A stretch of 64,000 nucleotides of DNA from Nocardioides terrigena (GTDB taxonomy: Bacteria > Actinomycetota > Actinomycetes > Propionibacteriales > Nocardioidaceae). The notes beneath the pieces were generated by a model that made no database searches, was not told the origin of the DNA, and saw nothing but the letters and a program-made list of their open reading frames with translations. Below, piece by piece: positions 43,286-52,247 of this stretch. The stretch's first letter is position 1; each line of letters begins with the position of its first letter. Made by a program: the position numbers and the translations under genes. The stretch lies in assembly GCF_003047265.1 (NCBI RefSeq), contig NZ_PZYY01000005.1, positions 124,001 to 188,000 on the forward strand. Direction: 5' to 3'.

Positions 43286-43319
43286 GTCACCGCATCTATT
43301 GCGGGATCGTCGAAGTGAC
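43286..43319 (+). promoter_or_regulatory. structured 5' leader of the cold-shock gene
   Basis: GTCAC (43286-43290) pairs with GTGAC (43315-43319) around an inner hairpin CGCA-TCTAT-TGCG (near 43291-43303) in the non-coding stretch 43057-43352 before cspA. Long structured leaders are usual for cspA mRNAs and allow temperature control. Confidence 0.4.
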
Positions 43320-43352
43320 GGTCTTTCGCCCGATAACAGGAGTAACACAGCA

Positions 43353-43556
43353 ATGGCTCAAGGCACCGTGAAGTGGTTCAACGCCGAGAAGGGTTTCGGC
43401 TTCATCGCGCAGGAGGACGGCGGCGACGACGTCTTCGTGCACTACTCGGCGATCCAGTCGCAGGGCTACAAGTCCCTCGACGAGAACCAGAAGGTCGAGT
43501 TCGACGTCACCCAGGGCCCCAAGGGCCCGCAGGCGGAGAACGTTCGCGCCGTCTGA
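43353..43556 (+). CDS. cspA: cold-shock protein
   Basis: A 67-residue OB-fold RNA chaperone starting [18 protein letters not shown], with RNP1 KGFGFI and RNP2 DVFVHYSAI intact. It binds single-stranded RNA or DNA and is a housekeeping or cold-induced CspA paralogue. ATG 43353 follows AGGAG at 10 bases. An intrinsic terminator follows. Confidence 0.95.
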   Translation: MAQGTVKWFNAEKGFGFIAQEDGGDDVFVHYSAIQSQGYKSLDENQKVEFDVTQGPKGPQAENVRAV

Positions 43557-43601
43557 CGACACCTCGAAGCCCCGGCGCAGCACCTGTTCCGGACTTCTGA
43601 G

Positions 43602-43637
43602 CAGCGAGGCCCTACCCGTTCGGGTAGGGCCTCGCTG
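43602..43637 (+). terminator. intrinsic terminator of cspA
   Basis: A perfect stem with arms CAGCGAGGCCCTACCCG and CGGGTAGGGCCTCGCTG around TT, followed by TCCGTT. Confidence 0.85.
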
Positions 43638-43650
43638 TCCGTTCGGGCCA

Positions 43651-43679
43651 TTGTGTTGGCCCGGCATACTTTTTACGAT
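43651..43679 (+). promoter_or_regulatory. promoter (TTGTGT, 17 bp, TACGAT)
   Basis: TTGTGT 43651-43656 and TACGAT 43674-43679 with the ideal 17-bp spacer, leading to a leader of about 70 bases before the small acidic gene. Confidence 0.5.
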
Positions 43680-43757
43680 TGGATCAGTTTGAACGTCCGG
43701 CTGCGGGGGCACGGTCGTCCTTCGATGTCCGTCCCTGCGAGTGAGCTGGAGGTAGTG

Positions 43758-43934
43758 GTGCCTGACCAGTTCGACGTGAGCCTCGAGGACGACGACCTCC
43801 TCGGCGAGGTGGAGCTGACCACGACGCTCATCATCGCCGCCAGCGAGGCCGACGAGCACCTCTCCCAGGAGGAGATCGACCGGCTCCTGGGCGTGACGCC
43901 GCGCCCGCCCGAGCAGCGCGGCTCGCAGGACTGA
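43758..43934 (+). CDS. small acidic protein of unknown function
   Basis: A 58-residue protein, strongly acidic (DVSLEDDDLLGEVEL), with a central hydrophobic helix TTLIIAASEADEHLSQEEIDRLLGV and a Pro/Arg tail. GTG 43758 has GGAGG at 5 bases. The frame is open to 43653, but that start lies in the promoter. I do not recognise the family. Confidence 0.6.
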   Translation: MPDQFDVSLEDDDLLGEVELTTTLIIAASEADEHLSQEEIDRLLGVTPRPPEQRGSQD

Positions 43935-43950
43935 GTCGCCCCGCGACCGC

Positions 43951-45000
43951 TCAGCAGGTCGCGAAGAGCACCGGTCCGCTGGTGAGGTCGGAGAGCACGT
44001 ACTGCCCCGGCACCGGTGCGAGGTCGAGCGTCACCACGCCGTCCTCTGCCACCGCGTCCTCGAGCGTGAAGCGGTCCGCGAAGTCCCCGCCCTGCCCGGG
44101 AGCGGGCCCGCTCGCCAGGGTGGCGCGGGTCTCGGCGTCGGTGCGTGCCGCGTCGTCGTCCGCGAAGGACATCGCCACCCGGATGTCGCCGTCGGTCCGC
44201 AGCGCCATCGCGAAGCCCGTCATCGGGTGCACCTCGCCGGCCTGCTCGAGCAGGGCGTCCGCCTCGGCCTGGTCGTCGGCGTCGGCCGACGCCATCGCGA
44301 GCTGCTCGCAGGCGTGGGCGCCGGTGAACACGCTGGCCGCCACCGGGGAGCCGCTCGCCTCGACCACCTCGTCGACCGACTCGAGGGCGTCCGCGTCACC
44401 GCGGGCCACCTCGACGGCCGCCTCGAGGGGGGCGATCTGGTCCGAGGTCAGGACGATGCCCTCGTCGGCTAGCAGGGCGACGTACTGCAGCTCGGGGGTG
44501 AGATCGGGGCCGATCCGGGCCAACAGGTCTGGACCACCGGCCCAGACGCCGTCGTCCTCGTCGGGCTCGGTGAAGCCGAGGTCGCGGAGGCGGTCGGCGA
44601 GCTCCGGCACCTCGTCGGGGTCGCCCAGGCCGAGGACGTCGACCGCCCCGTCGGGCGACTGGGTGAACAGCTCCCAGTCCAGGGTGCCGGGCGAGATGCC
44701 GAACGCGTCCTGCATGGTGAGGCTCGAGCCGACGAGGGCCGACGTCGAGGTGAGGTCGTCGGCGTACGCCTCGTCGAGGAAGGCGACCACCTGCTCGCCG
44801 TCGGGTGACGCGCCGAGGTCGGCGTCGACCTGGCGGCGTACGGCGCTCCAGTCGGTCCACGACAGCCGCTCGGTGCCCGCGGGGGCCAGCGCGACCGCCC
44901 GCTGGAGCCGGGTCTCGTCGCCGCCCAGCCAGGCCACGAGACCGGCCGCCACACCGAGGGCCAGCAGCGTCGCCAGGCCCAGCGCGAGAGCGCGACGCAT
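43951..45000 (-). CDS. membrane-anchored DUF3352-like protein
   Basis: A 349-residue protein with an N-terminal signal-anchor (RRALALGLATLLALGVAAGLVAWL) and a large external domain. The domain has alternating acidic helices and strands and a late TLDLAPVPGQYVLSDLTSGP segment, similar to the DUF3352 proteins of high-GC Gram-positives. ATG 45000 follows AGGAG at about 8 bases; GTG 45015 is an alternative. It is divergent from the NUDIX gene with only 45 bp between. No function is known. Confidence 0.65.
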   Translation of the reverse strand: MRRALALGLATLLALGVAAGLVAWLGGDETRLQRAVALAPAGTERLSWTDWSAVRRQVDADLGASPDGEQVVAFLDEAYADDLTSTSALVGSSLTMQDAFGISPGTLDWELFTQSPDGAVDVLGLGDPDEVPELADRLRDLGFTEPDEDDGVWAGGPDLLARIGPDLTPELQYVALLADEGIVLTSDQIAPLEAAVEVARGDADALESVDEVVEASGSPVAASVFTGAHACEQLAMASADADDQAEADALLEQAGEVHPMTGFAMALRTDGDIRVAMSFADDDAARTDAETRATLASGPAPGQGGDFADRFTLEDAVAEDGVVTLDLAPVPGQYVLSDLTSGPVLFATC

Positions 45001-45045
45001 GGGCAGACTCCTCACAGGCGGGAAAGTGGTGTGAGACTAGCGTCC

Positions 45046-45906
45046 ATGCCGCCCCGGGATGTGCGCGCTGCAGGCGCCGTGGTGACCCGCAAGGGCGGAG
45101 ACGTGCTGCTCGTCCACCGCCCACGGTACGACGACTGGTCCTTCCCCAAGGGCAAGGTGGACCCCGGCGAGCACGTGGTCACCGCCGCCATCCGCGAGGT
45201 CGCCGAGGAGACCGGGCTCGACGTGCGCCTCGGCCCGCCGCTGCCGGGCCAGCGCTACGGGCTCACCAGCGGCCGCACCAAGGCCGTGTCCTACTGGACG
45301 GCGCGGGTGATCGGCGACGACGACGTGAGCCGGTACGCCGTCAACAACGAGATCGACGAGGTCGCCTGGGTGGCGTGGGACAAGGCCCGGGAGGTGCTGA
45401 CCTACGACCGCGACCGCCAGACCCTCGACGACGCCGGTCCGCTGCGCCGCAAGACCCGCGCGCTCGTGGTGCTGCGGCACGGCCACGCGCGCTCGCGCAA
45501 GGCCTGGCGCGACGACGACCGCCGGCGACCGCTCCTCAAGCCGGGCGGCGTCCAGGCCGAGAAGCTGATCCCGCTCCTCGCCGCCTTCGACGTGACGGCC
45601 GTCCACACCTCCTCGAGCACCCGGTGCCTCGACACCGTCGCGCCGTACGCTCACACCACCGGCTGGCCGCTAGTGGCCCACGACTGCCTCTCCGAGGAGG
45701 GCGCGACCCTCGAGGAGGTCGTCGACCTCGTGGACGACCTGCTCGAGGAGCCGGACGGGTCGGTGCTGTGCTCCCACCGCCCGGTGCTGCCCACGGTCCT
45801 GGACGCCGTCGGCGTCACCGGCGACGTGCGGCTCGAGCCGGGGGAGATGCTCGTCGTGCACCACCGCAAGGGCCGGATCGTGGCTCTCGAGCGTCACCTG
45901 CCCTAG
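45046..45906 (+). CDS. mutT1: MutT1-type NUDIX hydrolase fused to a histidine phosphatase
   Basis: A 286-residue two-domain protein. The NUDIX box is GKVDPGEHVVTAAIREVAEETGL (read as GX5EX7REVXEEXGX), and residues about 140-286 form a histidine-phosphatase domain starting LVVLRHGHARSRKAW with a later CSHRPVLPT. This architecture is that of mycobacterial MutT1, which hydrolyses 8-oxo-(d)GTP to the diphosphate and onward to the monophosphate. The start is uncertain: ATG 45046, GTG 45031 or GTG 45061. It precedes the pst operon. Confidence 0.85.
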   Translation: MPPRDVRAAGAVVTRKGGDVLLVHRPRYDDWSFPKGKVDPGEHVVTAAIREVAEETGLDVRLGPPLPGQRYGLTSGRTKAVSYWTARVIGDDDVSRYAVNNEIDEVAWVAWDKAREVLTYDRDRQTLDDAGPLRRKTRALVVLRHGHARSRKAWRDDDRRRPLLKPGGVQAEKLIPLLAAFDVTAVHTSSSTRCLDTVAPYAHTTGWPLVAHDCLSEEGATLEEVVDLVDDLLEEPDGSVLCSHRPVLPTVLDAVGVTGDVRLEPGEMLVVHHRKGRIVALERHLP

Positions 45907-45998
45907 TCCCGGCCGACCCGGTTCGTCAAGGTGCCGTCAACGAGTTCATGTGACGGCCGTCTCCTTCCCGGCTGGCCGACGCCAGTCGGCCCGGTCGA

Positions 45999-46053
45999 GT
46001 TCACCGCTCGTTCACCGACGGCGCCGTGCTCGGTCACCTGCGCTCCCTAGCGT
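45999..46053 (+). promoter_or_regulatory. PHO box and promoter of pstSCAB
   Basis: GTTCACC at 45999 and 46010 are direct repeats 11 bp apart, the PhoP recognition pattern, and GGTCACC at 46032 is in phase two periods later. TAGCGT (46048-46053) is the -10, so PhoP would sit over the -35. Weaker GTTCGTC-like units lie at 45921-45949. Confidence 0.8.
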
Positions 46054-46095
46054 CCCGTCCGTCAGCACGTCACCAGACTTTTCAGGAGTTCCGAA

Positions 46096-47058
46096 GTGAA
46101 GCGCACTTCCCACCGCTTGGCCCTCGCGTCGGGCGCGGTCGCCCTCGCTCTCACCCTCGCCGCCTGTGGCGGCGGGGACGCCGGCGAGTCCTCCGGCGGC
46201 GACGAGTCCTCCGCGAGCGGCAGCGTCGCCGTCGACGGCTCGTCCACCGTCTACCCGATGAGCGTCGCCGCCCAGGAGCTCCTCAGTGAGGAGAACCCCG
46301 ACGTGCAGGTGACCGTCGGCGAGTCCGGCACCGGCGGCGGCTTCGAGGCCTTCTGCGCCGGCGACACCGACATCTCCGACGCCTCCCGTCCGATCGAGGA
46401 GGACGAGATCGCGGCGTGCGAGGAGAACGGCATCGAGTACACCGAGCTCCAGGTCGCCACCGACGCCCTCACCATGGTCGTGCACCCCGACCTCGCGGTC
46501 GACTGCCTGACCGTCGACCAGATCGTCGACCTGTGGGGCCCCAACGCCACCGCCACCAACTGGAACGAGATCGACCCGTCCTTCCCGGACCAGGAGATCT
46601 CGTTCTTCGGCCCCGGCACCGACTCGGGCACCTACGACTACATGGCCGCCGACGTGATCGGTGACGAGTCCGAGGCCACCCGCAAGGACTACGAGGCGTC
46701 CGAGGACGACAACGTGCTCGTGCAGGGTGTCTCCGGCACCGAGGGCGCCACCGGCTACTTCGGCTTCACCTACTACGAGCAGAACGCCGACACCCTGAAG
46801 GCGCTCGAGATCGACAACGGCGAGGGCTGCGTCGCCCCGTCCGCCGAGACGGCTCAGGCCGGGGAGTACACCCCGCTCGCCCGCCCGCTGTTCATCTACG
46901 TCAGCAACGCGTCGTACGCCGACAACGAGGCCGTCAAGGCGTACGTCGACTTCTACATCGAGAACCTCGCTGACATCGCCGAGATCGGTCAGTTCATCCC
47001 GCTGAGCGACGACCTCTACTCGGAGACGCAGTCCAACCTCGAGGCCCTCGGCTCCTGA
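46096..47058 (+). CDS. pstS: phosphate-binding lipoprotein PstS
   Basis: A 320-residue substrate-binding lipoprotein. The lipobox is LTLAAC (Cys24) followed by a Gly/Ser/Glu linker. Phosphate-site motifs are DGSSTVYPMS, GESGTGGGFEAFC, DISDASRPI and PGTDSGTYDY. GTG 46096 has AGGAG upstream. It delivers phosphate to PstCA. Confidence 0.95.
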   Translation: MKRTSHRLALASGAVALALTLAACGGGDAGESSGGDESSASGSVAVDGSSTVYPMSVAAQELLSEENPDVQVTVGESGTGGGFEAFCAGDTDISDASRPIEEDEIAACEENGIEYTELQVATDALTMVVHPDLAVDCLTVDQIVDLWGPNATATNWNEIDPSFPDQEISFFGPGTDSGTYDYMAADVIGDESEATRKDYEASEDDNVLVQGVSGTEGATGYFGFTYYEQNADTLKALEIDNGEGCVAPSAETAQAGEYTPLARPLFIYVSNASYADNEAVKAYVDFYIENLADIAEIGQFIPLSDDLYSETQSNLEALGS

Positions 47059-47088
47059 GGCCGGGGAGACTAGGGAACACTCCTTCAC

Positions 47089-48021
47089 ATGAGTAGCAAC
47101 TCCAGCAGTGGGGCAGGCTCGTCCTTCGGGACGGGCCTGCCGCCCGCTGTCGACCTGCGTGCCAAGTCGCGGCCGGGCGAGCGGGTCATCCGGATCGTGC
47201 TGGTCGCGTCCGCGCTGATCTCGGTGGCCATCACCTTCGGCATCATCCTGGCCCTCATCGAGCCGGTCATCGCCTTCTTCCGCGAGGTGCCGTTCGGTGA
47301 CTTCTTCGCGTTCGAGGGCGACTTCGCCGTGCTGCCGCTGGTGACCGCGACGCTGATGGTGACCGTCATCGCGCTGCTCGTCGCCGTGCCCCTGGGCCTC
47401 GGCGCGGCGCTCTACCTCTCGGAGTACGCGTCGCGGCGGTCCCGCAAGATCCTCAAGCCGACGGTCGAGCTCCTCGCCGGCGTGCCCTCGGTCGTCTACG
47501 GCTTCTTCGCGCTGACGTTCGTCACGCCCACGCTGCTGCAGGACATCCTCAACGTCGGGGTCGGCTTCACCAACGCCCTGGCCGCCGGGCTCGTCCTCGG
47601 GGTGATGATCATCCCCACGATCGCGTCGCTCGCCGAGGACGCGTTCTCCGCGGTGCCCCACGCGCTTCGGCAGGGCTCGTTCGCGATGGGGGCCAACCGG
47701 ATGCAGACCAGCGTCCGAGTGGTCCTGCCGGCCGCCCTCTCGGGCGTGGCCGCGGCCGTCGTCCTCGGCATGTCCCGCGCAGTCGGCGAGACGATGATCG
47801 TCGCGCTGGCCGCCGGTGCCCTCAAGAACTTCAGCCTGGACCCGCGCGAGGGCATGCAGACGATGACCGGCTTCATGGCGCAGACCGCCGGTGGCGAGAG
47901 CCCCGTCGGCTCCCTCGACTACAACAACCTCTTTGCGGTGGGCATGCTCCTCTTCCTCATCACGCTGGTCCTCAACATGGTCAGCATCAGCTTCGTCCGA
48001 CGATTCAGGCAGGTCTACTGA
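47089..48021 (+). CDS. pstC: phosphate ABC transporter permease PstC
   Basis: A 310-residue permease with six transmembrane helices. The ABC-permease EAA-type loop reads [19 protein letters not shown], preceded by [15 protein letters not shown]. Its stop overlaps the pstA start (TGATG). Confidence 0.94.
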   Translation: MSSNSSSGAGSSFGTGLPPAVDLRAKSRPGERVIRIVLVASALISVAITFGIILALIEPVIAFFREVPFGDFFAFEGDFAVLPLVTATLMVTVIALLVAVPLGLGAALYLSEYASRRSRKILKPTVELLAGVPSVVYGFFALTFVTPTLLQDILNVGVGFTNALAAGLVLGVMIIPTIASLAEDAFSAVPHALRQGSFAMGANRMQTSVRVVLPAALSGVAAAVVLGMSRAVGETMIVALAAGALKNFSLDPREGMQTMTGFMAQTAGGESPVGSLDYNNLFAVGMLLFLITLVLNMVSISFVRRFRQVY

Positions 48022-48932
48022 TGAGCGTTGCCACCACCACGGCGGCCCGCACCGTCAAGACCACTGTCGCCACGGGCAAGAGCCGGGACCGCACCACGGT
48101 CTCCCTGGTCTTCCTCGTCGCGCTCTGGTTCTCCCTGTTCTTCGGCGTGGTCGTGCTCCTGGCGCTGATCATCAGCACGGCGACCAAGGGCGCCGCCCGC
48201 TTCGACATGGAGCTCCTCACCAACTACACGTCCTTGGTGAGTCCCGAGACCTCCGGCTTCCGTGCCGGCATCCTCGGCAGCCTGTGGCTGATGCTCTTCA
48301 CGGCGCTGTTCGCCGTCCCGCTCGGGATCGCCGCGGCTCTCTACCTCGAGGAGTTCGCCGACTCCGAGAAGTGGTGGAACCGGCTGATCGAGGTCAACCT
48401 CCAGAACCTCGCGGCGGTGCCGTCGATCGTCTACGGCCTGCTCGCCGTCGCGGTGATGGCCCTGATGGGCTTCAGCGACTCGGGCACCGTGCTGGGAGGC
48501 TCGGTGGCACTGGCGCTGCTGATCCTGCCCGTCATCATCATCACCACGCGCGAGGCCGTCCGAGCCGTGCCACGCGAGATCCGCGACGGCTCGCTCGCGC
48601 TCGGGGCCACGGTGTGGCAGACCACGTGGAAGCAGACCCTGCCGGCCGCCATCCCCGGCATCGCGACGGGCACCATCCTGGGCCTCTCCCGGGCGATCGG
48701 CGAGGCGGCGCCCCTCGTCATCGTGGGTCTGGCCGGTTCGATCCGGTTCGACCCGGAGGGCCTCATGAGCAACGCCACCGCCCTGCCCATGCAGATCTAC
48801 TCGCTGACGTCCCAGTCGCAGGAGGCCCTCCGTCAGGCGGCCTCGGCTGCGATCATCGTCCTGCTGGTCATGATCCTCGGGCTCAACGCACTCGCGATCT
48901 TCATCCGCAACAAGTTCCAGCGATCCTGGTGA
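48021..48932 (+). CDS. pstA: phosphate ABC transporter permease PstA
   Basis: A 303-residue permease, partner of PstC. It has [18 protein letters not shown], the EAA loop [22 protein letters not shown] and [17 protein letters not shown] overlaps the pstC stop. pstB starts 14 bases after its stop. Confidence 0.94.
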   Translation: MSVATTTAARTVKTTVATGKSRDRTTVSLVFLVALWFSLFFGVVVLLALIISTATKGAARFDMELLTNYTSLVSPETSGFRAGILGSLWLMLFTALFAVPLGIAAALYLEEFADSEKWWNRLIEVNLQNLAAVPSIVYGLLAVAVMALMGFSDSGTVLGGSVALALLILPVIIITTREAVRAVPREIRDGSLALGATVWQTTWKQTLPAAIPGIATGTILGLSRAIGEAAPLVIVGLAGSIRFDPEGLMSNATALPMQIYSLTSQSQEALRQAASAAIIVLLVMILGLNALAIFIRNKFQRSW

Positions 48933-48946
48933 GGAAGAGAACCTCC

Positions 48947-49837
48947 ATGTCAACCACCCCCGCAACCTCCTCCACGAGCCGCACCGACCAGGGCCAGATC
49001 GGCTCCCTGGCCGGCGTGCACTCGGACTCCGACCGGGAGCTTCCCGCGCACCCCGCCCAGCCGGTGATGGAGGCCAAGGACCTCAACGTCTTCTACGGCG
49101 ACTTCCACGCCGTCCACGACGTCAACCTCGCCTACGGTCGCAACGAGATCACCGCGATGATCGGCCCCTCGGGCTGCGGCAAGTCGACCGTCCTGCGCTG
49201 CCTCAACCGGATGAACGACCTCGTCGCCGGAGCCCGCGTCGAGGGCCAGGTGATGTACCACGAGCAGGACATCTACGCGAAGAACGTCGACCCGATCGCG
49301 GTCCGCACACACATCGGGATGGTCTTCCAGAAGCCCAACCCGTTCCCCAAGTCCATCTACGACAACATCGCCTACGGCCCCCGGGTCACCGGCATGAAGG
49401 TCGACAACATGGACGACCTGGTCGAGGAGGCGCTGCGTGGTGCTGCCCTCTGGGACGAGGTGAAGGACAAGCTCAAGCAGTCGGCGTACGGCCTCTCGGG
49501 CGGCCAGCAGCAGCGGCTCTGCATCGCCCGCACGATCGCGACCAAGCCCGACCTGATCCTGATGGACGAGCCGTGCTCCGCGCTCGACCCGATCGCGACG
49601 GCTCGCGTCGAGGACCTGATGCTCCAGCTGCGCAACGACTACACGATCATCGTCGTCACCCACAACATGCAGCAGGCAGCGCGCGTCTCGGACCGTACGG
49701 CGTTCTTCACCGCCCGCCCGGACGAGACCACCGGCAACCGCACCGGGCTGCTCGTGGAGTACGACCTCACCTCCAACATCTTCTCCAACCCCAGTGACAA
49801 GCGGACCGAGGACTACATCTCCGGTCGCTTCGGCTGA
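48947..49837 (+). CDS. pstB: phosphate ABC transporter ATPase PstB
   Basis: A 296-residue ATPase with a 40-residue Ser/Thr-rich N-terminal extension before the core. Walker [11 protein letters not shown]-loop [10 protein letters not shown], signature [13 protein letters not shown], Walker [15 protein letters not shown]-loop [16 protein letters not shown] 48947 follows GAGGAAGAG. No phoU gene follows. Instead a palindromic element begins 15 bases after the stop. Confidence 0.94.
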   Translation: MSTTPATSSTSRTDQGQIGSLAGVHSDSDRELPAHPAQPVMEAKDLNVFYGDFHAVHDVNLAYGRNEITAMIGPSGCGKSTVLRCLNRMNDLVAGARVEGQVMYHEQDIYAKNVDPIAVRTHIGMVFQKPNPFPKSIYDNIAYGPRVTGMKVDNMDDLVEEALRGAALWDEVKDKLKQSAYGLSGGQQQRLCIARTIATKPDLILMDEPCSALDPIATARVEDLMLQLRNDYTIIVVTHNMQQAARVSDRTAFFTARPDETTGNRTGLLVEYDLTSNIFSNPSDKRTEDYISGRFG

Positions 49838-49852
49838 CCCCTCTTCCTCCGT

Positions 49853-49923
49853 GAGTAGTTTGGGACGATCTGGGGGCTGAAACACCGGTCTGGCCTACCA
49901 GTTCGTCCCCGACTACCCCGGTG
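49853..49923 (+). repeat. 71-bp palindromic element A, left copy
   Basis: Outer arms GTAGTTTGGGACGATCTGG (49855-49873) and CCAGTTCGTCCCCGACTAC pair with three mismatches around a variable centre. The reverse complement of 51096-51166 has the same length and, by hand count, 52 of 71 identical positions, the identities concentrated in the arms. Confidence 0.85.
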
Positions 49924-49981
49924 AACCGTGGCCTGTGGATGACATCTGCGGGCGGATCGGCATTCGGGTCACGATGGGTGG

Positions 49982-51058
49982 GTGACCTCGGGGGAGTGGA
50001 CGGCCGGAGCTTGGCCGGTACGTGGGCTGGGCCCGCGCGAGGGCTTGCCCCCCGGTCTCGTCTGGCCGGCCCGCCGAGGCGCGCCGGAGGGGCCGACCGA
50101 GTGGCAGACACGCTCGGGAGCCTTCCGAAGCGTCGGCGGAGGCCTGTGGTTGCCTGCGGAGGTCGACCTGTCGGTCGAGCAGAGGATCGTGGAGGCGGCG
50201 GCGCGTTCGTCGGCCTTCGGAGCGGTGACCGGGTGGGCCGCCCTGCGGTGGCGGGGTGCCACGTGGTTCGGCGGCACAGGCCGTCGACAGGAGCCGCTGC
50301 CGGTGACGGTCGCGACCGGTACGACGCACTCGCTGCGGGCCGACTCGCGCCTCCGGGTCTCCAGGGAGGTCATCCCGCTCGCCGCGCTCGGCCGCTGGCG
50401 AGGGATTCGCCTGACGCAACCCCTGTGGAGCGTGGCCTACGAGATGCGCAAGGCTCCCGACGACGAGGCCGCCGTGGTGGCCTTCGAGCTCGCGGCGTTC
50501 CACGACCTCGTGTCCACGGCGGAGCTCGAGGAGTACGTCGACTCCAAGCTGGGGACGCGGCAGGGCGTGCAGCGGATCCGTGACCTGCTGCCGGAGCTCG
50601 AGGAGAACAGCTGGTCGCCCGCCGAGCCGGTAATGCGTCTCACGTGGACCGGCGCCGGATTCGCGCGACCGTTGGCCAACCGGCCGGTCTTCAACCTCGA
50701 GGGGCGCTTCGTCGGGACGCCCGACCTGGTCGACCCCGTTGCCGGTGTCTACGGACAGTACGACGGCGCTCTCCATCTCGCGGGCGAGGTGAGGCAGCAA
50801 GACATCGCCAAGGAAGCGGCGTACCGCCGTCTCGGCCTCGAGGGCGTCACGATGATGGCGGGCGACCTGGGCAACCGCGACCCGTTCGTCGTACGTCTGG
50901 CCGAGGCCTACCGGAGGGCTGCACGACGACCAGCAGACCAGCGACTCTGGACGGTCGAGCGGCCGAAGTGGTGGATCCCGACGATGACGGTTGATCAGCG
51001 GCGCGCCCTGTCGGCGTACGACCGTCAGCGGCTCCTCAAGTACCGGCGAGCGGCCTGA
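49982..51058 (+). CDS. AbiEi-like/DUF559-type (VSR-fold) nuclease-like protein
   Basis: A 358-residue protein. The middle (about 60-200) follows the AbiEi-antitoxin-like pattern TGWAALRWRG, LRVSREVIPLAAL, LTQPLWSVAYEMRKAP. The C-terminal third resembles the VSR/DUF559 nuclease fold: a Glu in SPAEPVM, Asp residues in GTPDLVDPV, and GVYGQYDGALH matching the E-x-D-G-x-x-H strand of that family. The N terminus lacks an obvious winged helix seen in the copy at 58.3 kb. GTG 49982 is weakly supported. It is bracketed by the palindromic element A. Activity and target are unknown. Confidence 0.6.
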   Translation: MTSGEWTAGAWPVRGLGPREGLPPGLVWPARRGAPEGPTEWQTRSGAFRSVGGGLWLPAEVDLSVEQRIVEAAARSSAFGAVTGWAALRWRGATWFGGTGRRQEPLPVTVATGTTHSLRADSRLRVSREVIPLAALGRWRGIRLTQPLWSVAYEMRKAPDDEAAVVAFELAAFHDLVSTAELEEYVDSKLGTRQGVQRIRDLLPELEENSWSPAEPVMRLTWTGAGFARPLANRPVFNLEGRFVGTPDLVDPVAGVYGQYDGALHLAGEVRQQDIAKEAAYRRLGLEGVTMMAGDLGNRDPFVVRLAEAYRRAARRPADQRLWTVERPKWWIPTMTVDQRRALSAYDRQRLLKYRRAA

Positions 51059-51095
51059 CACGTCCTCGACTGGGGGCGGGTCCTGTGGTCCCCGA

Positions 51096-51166
51096 CACCG
51101 GGGTAGTTGGGGGCGAACTTGTAGGTGGAACCGCCCTCCGGCCTACCAGAACGTCCCAAACTACCC
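51096..51166 (-). repeat. 71-bp palindromic element A, right (inverted) copy
   Basis: Arms GTAGTTGGGGGCGAACTTG (from 51103) and CAGAACGTCCCAAACTAC (to 51163). It is the inverted partner of 49853-49923 and ends 79 bp before the pit stop codon. The central bases differ from the left copy while keeping pairing, which suggests selection on structure. Confidence 0.85.
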
Positions 51167-51245
51167 AGCGGAGGCGGCGGGGCCCCAAGAAAGCGGGCGA
51201 CAAGGCGCGGGCCCGAGGCAGGGAATTCCAGCGGGGAGGTGGGGA

Positions 51246-52241
51246 TCAGGGGAGGAAGAGGTGTGCGATCCAGTAGCAGACGGCGGCGACGAGGGCGGCC
51301 ATCGGGAAGGTGAGCACCCAGGCGATCAGGATCGACTTCGCGACACCCCAGCGGACAGCGGAGAGGCGCTTGGTGGCGCCGACGCCCATCACGGCGGAGG
51401 TGATGGTGTGGGTGGTCGAGATGGGGGCCTCGAAGGCGTACGCCGTGGTGTAGAGCACCGACGCGGCCACCGACTCGGCGGCGAAGCCGCGCGCCGGGTC
51501 GAGGTGGATGATCCGGCGACCCAGGGTGCGCATGATGCGCCAGCCGCCCGACCAGGTGCCGAGCGAGATCGCGGTGGCGGCGGCGAAGATCACCCAGAGG
51601 GGGAGGGGGTCGCCGGCGGCGACGTACCCGCCGGTGAGCAGCGCCAGGAAGATCACGCCCATCGTCTTCTGGGCGTCCTGGAGGCCGTGGCCGAGCGCCA
51701 TCGCGGCGGCGGAGACCGACTGGGCGACCTTGAAGCCGCGGTTGGCCTTGGACGGGTTGGCCCTGCGGAAGGCCCACATGATCCCGACCATCGCGGCGAA
51801 GCCGAGGCTGAAGGCGACCAGGGGGGAGACGAACATCGGGATGACGACCTTGGAGATCACGACGTCCCAGTTGGCGGTGGCTCCCGCGGCGACCGCGGCA
51901 CCGACGAGGCCGCCGATGAGGGCGTGCGACGAGGAGGACGGGAGGCCGAAGTACCAGGTGATGAGGTTCCAGGTGATGGCGCCCAGCAGGCCGCACATCA
52001 CGATCACCAGCCCGTGCGTGCCGGTCCCGGGGTCGATCGTCTCGGACACCGTCTGGGCGACCTTCTGGCCGAGGAAGGCGCCGACGAAGTTCATCACCGC
52101 GGCCATCGCGAGCGCGACGCGCGGGGTGAGCGCGCCGGTCGAGACGGAGGTGGCGATGGCGTTGGCGGCGTCGTGGAAGCCGTTGGTGTAGTCGAAGACG
52201 AGCGCAACGACGACGACCGCGACAATGATCGCGATTTCCAT
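51246..52241 (-). CDS. pit: low-affinity inorganic phosphate transporter (PiT family)
   Basis: A 331-residue permease. The duplicated PiT signature is present as DYTNGFHDAANAIATSVSTGAL and, in the second half, YTTAYAFEAPISTTHTITSAVMGVGATK. About ten transmembrane helices. It imports metal-phosphate with protons. It starts 6 bases after the DUF47 stop, and AAGGAG lies inside that gene's end, so the two form the common DUF47-pit operon. Confidence 0.93.
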   Translation of the reverse strand: MEIAIIVAVVVVALVFDYTNGFHDAANAIATSVSTGALTPRVALAMAAVMNFVGAFLGQKVAQTVSETIDPGTGTHGLVIVMCGLLGAITWNLITWYFGLPSSSSHALIGGLVGAAVAAGATANWDVVISKVVIPMFVSPLVAFSLGFAAMVGIMWAFRRANPSKANRGFKVAQSVSAAAMALGHGLQDAQKTMGVIFLALLTGGYVAAGDPLPLWVIFAAATAISLGTWSGGWRIMRTLGRRIIHLDPARGFAAESVAASVLYTTAYAFEAPISTTHTITSAVMGVGATKRLSAVRWGVAKSILIAWVLTFPMAALVAAVCYWIAHLFLP

Positions 52242-52247
52242 CTGGGG

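Larger units (their letters stand above)
49853..51166. mobile_element. putative mobile unit A: nuclease-like gene between inverted palindromes
   Basis: A 1.3-kb block between pstB and the convergent pit gene: palindrome, AbiEi/DUF559-like gene, palindrome in inverse orientation. No transposase is encoded and I could not define a target-site duplication. The mobile character is inferred from the symmetric ends and from the second such block at 58254-59382. Confidence 0.45.

Noticed and set aside
49853..51166. Insertion sequence with terminal inverted repeats and transposase
   Set aside because: The encoded protein shows no transposase signature (no DDE, HUH or recombinase motif), and no clear target duplication is visible, so it is listed only as a putative mobile unit.
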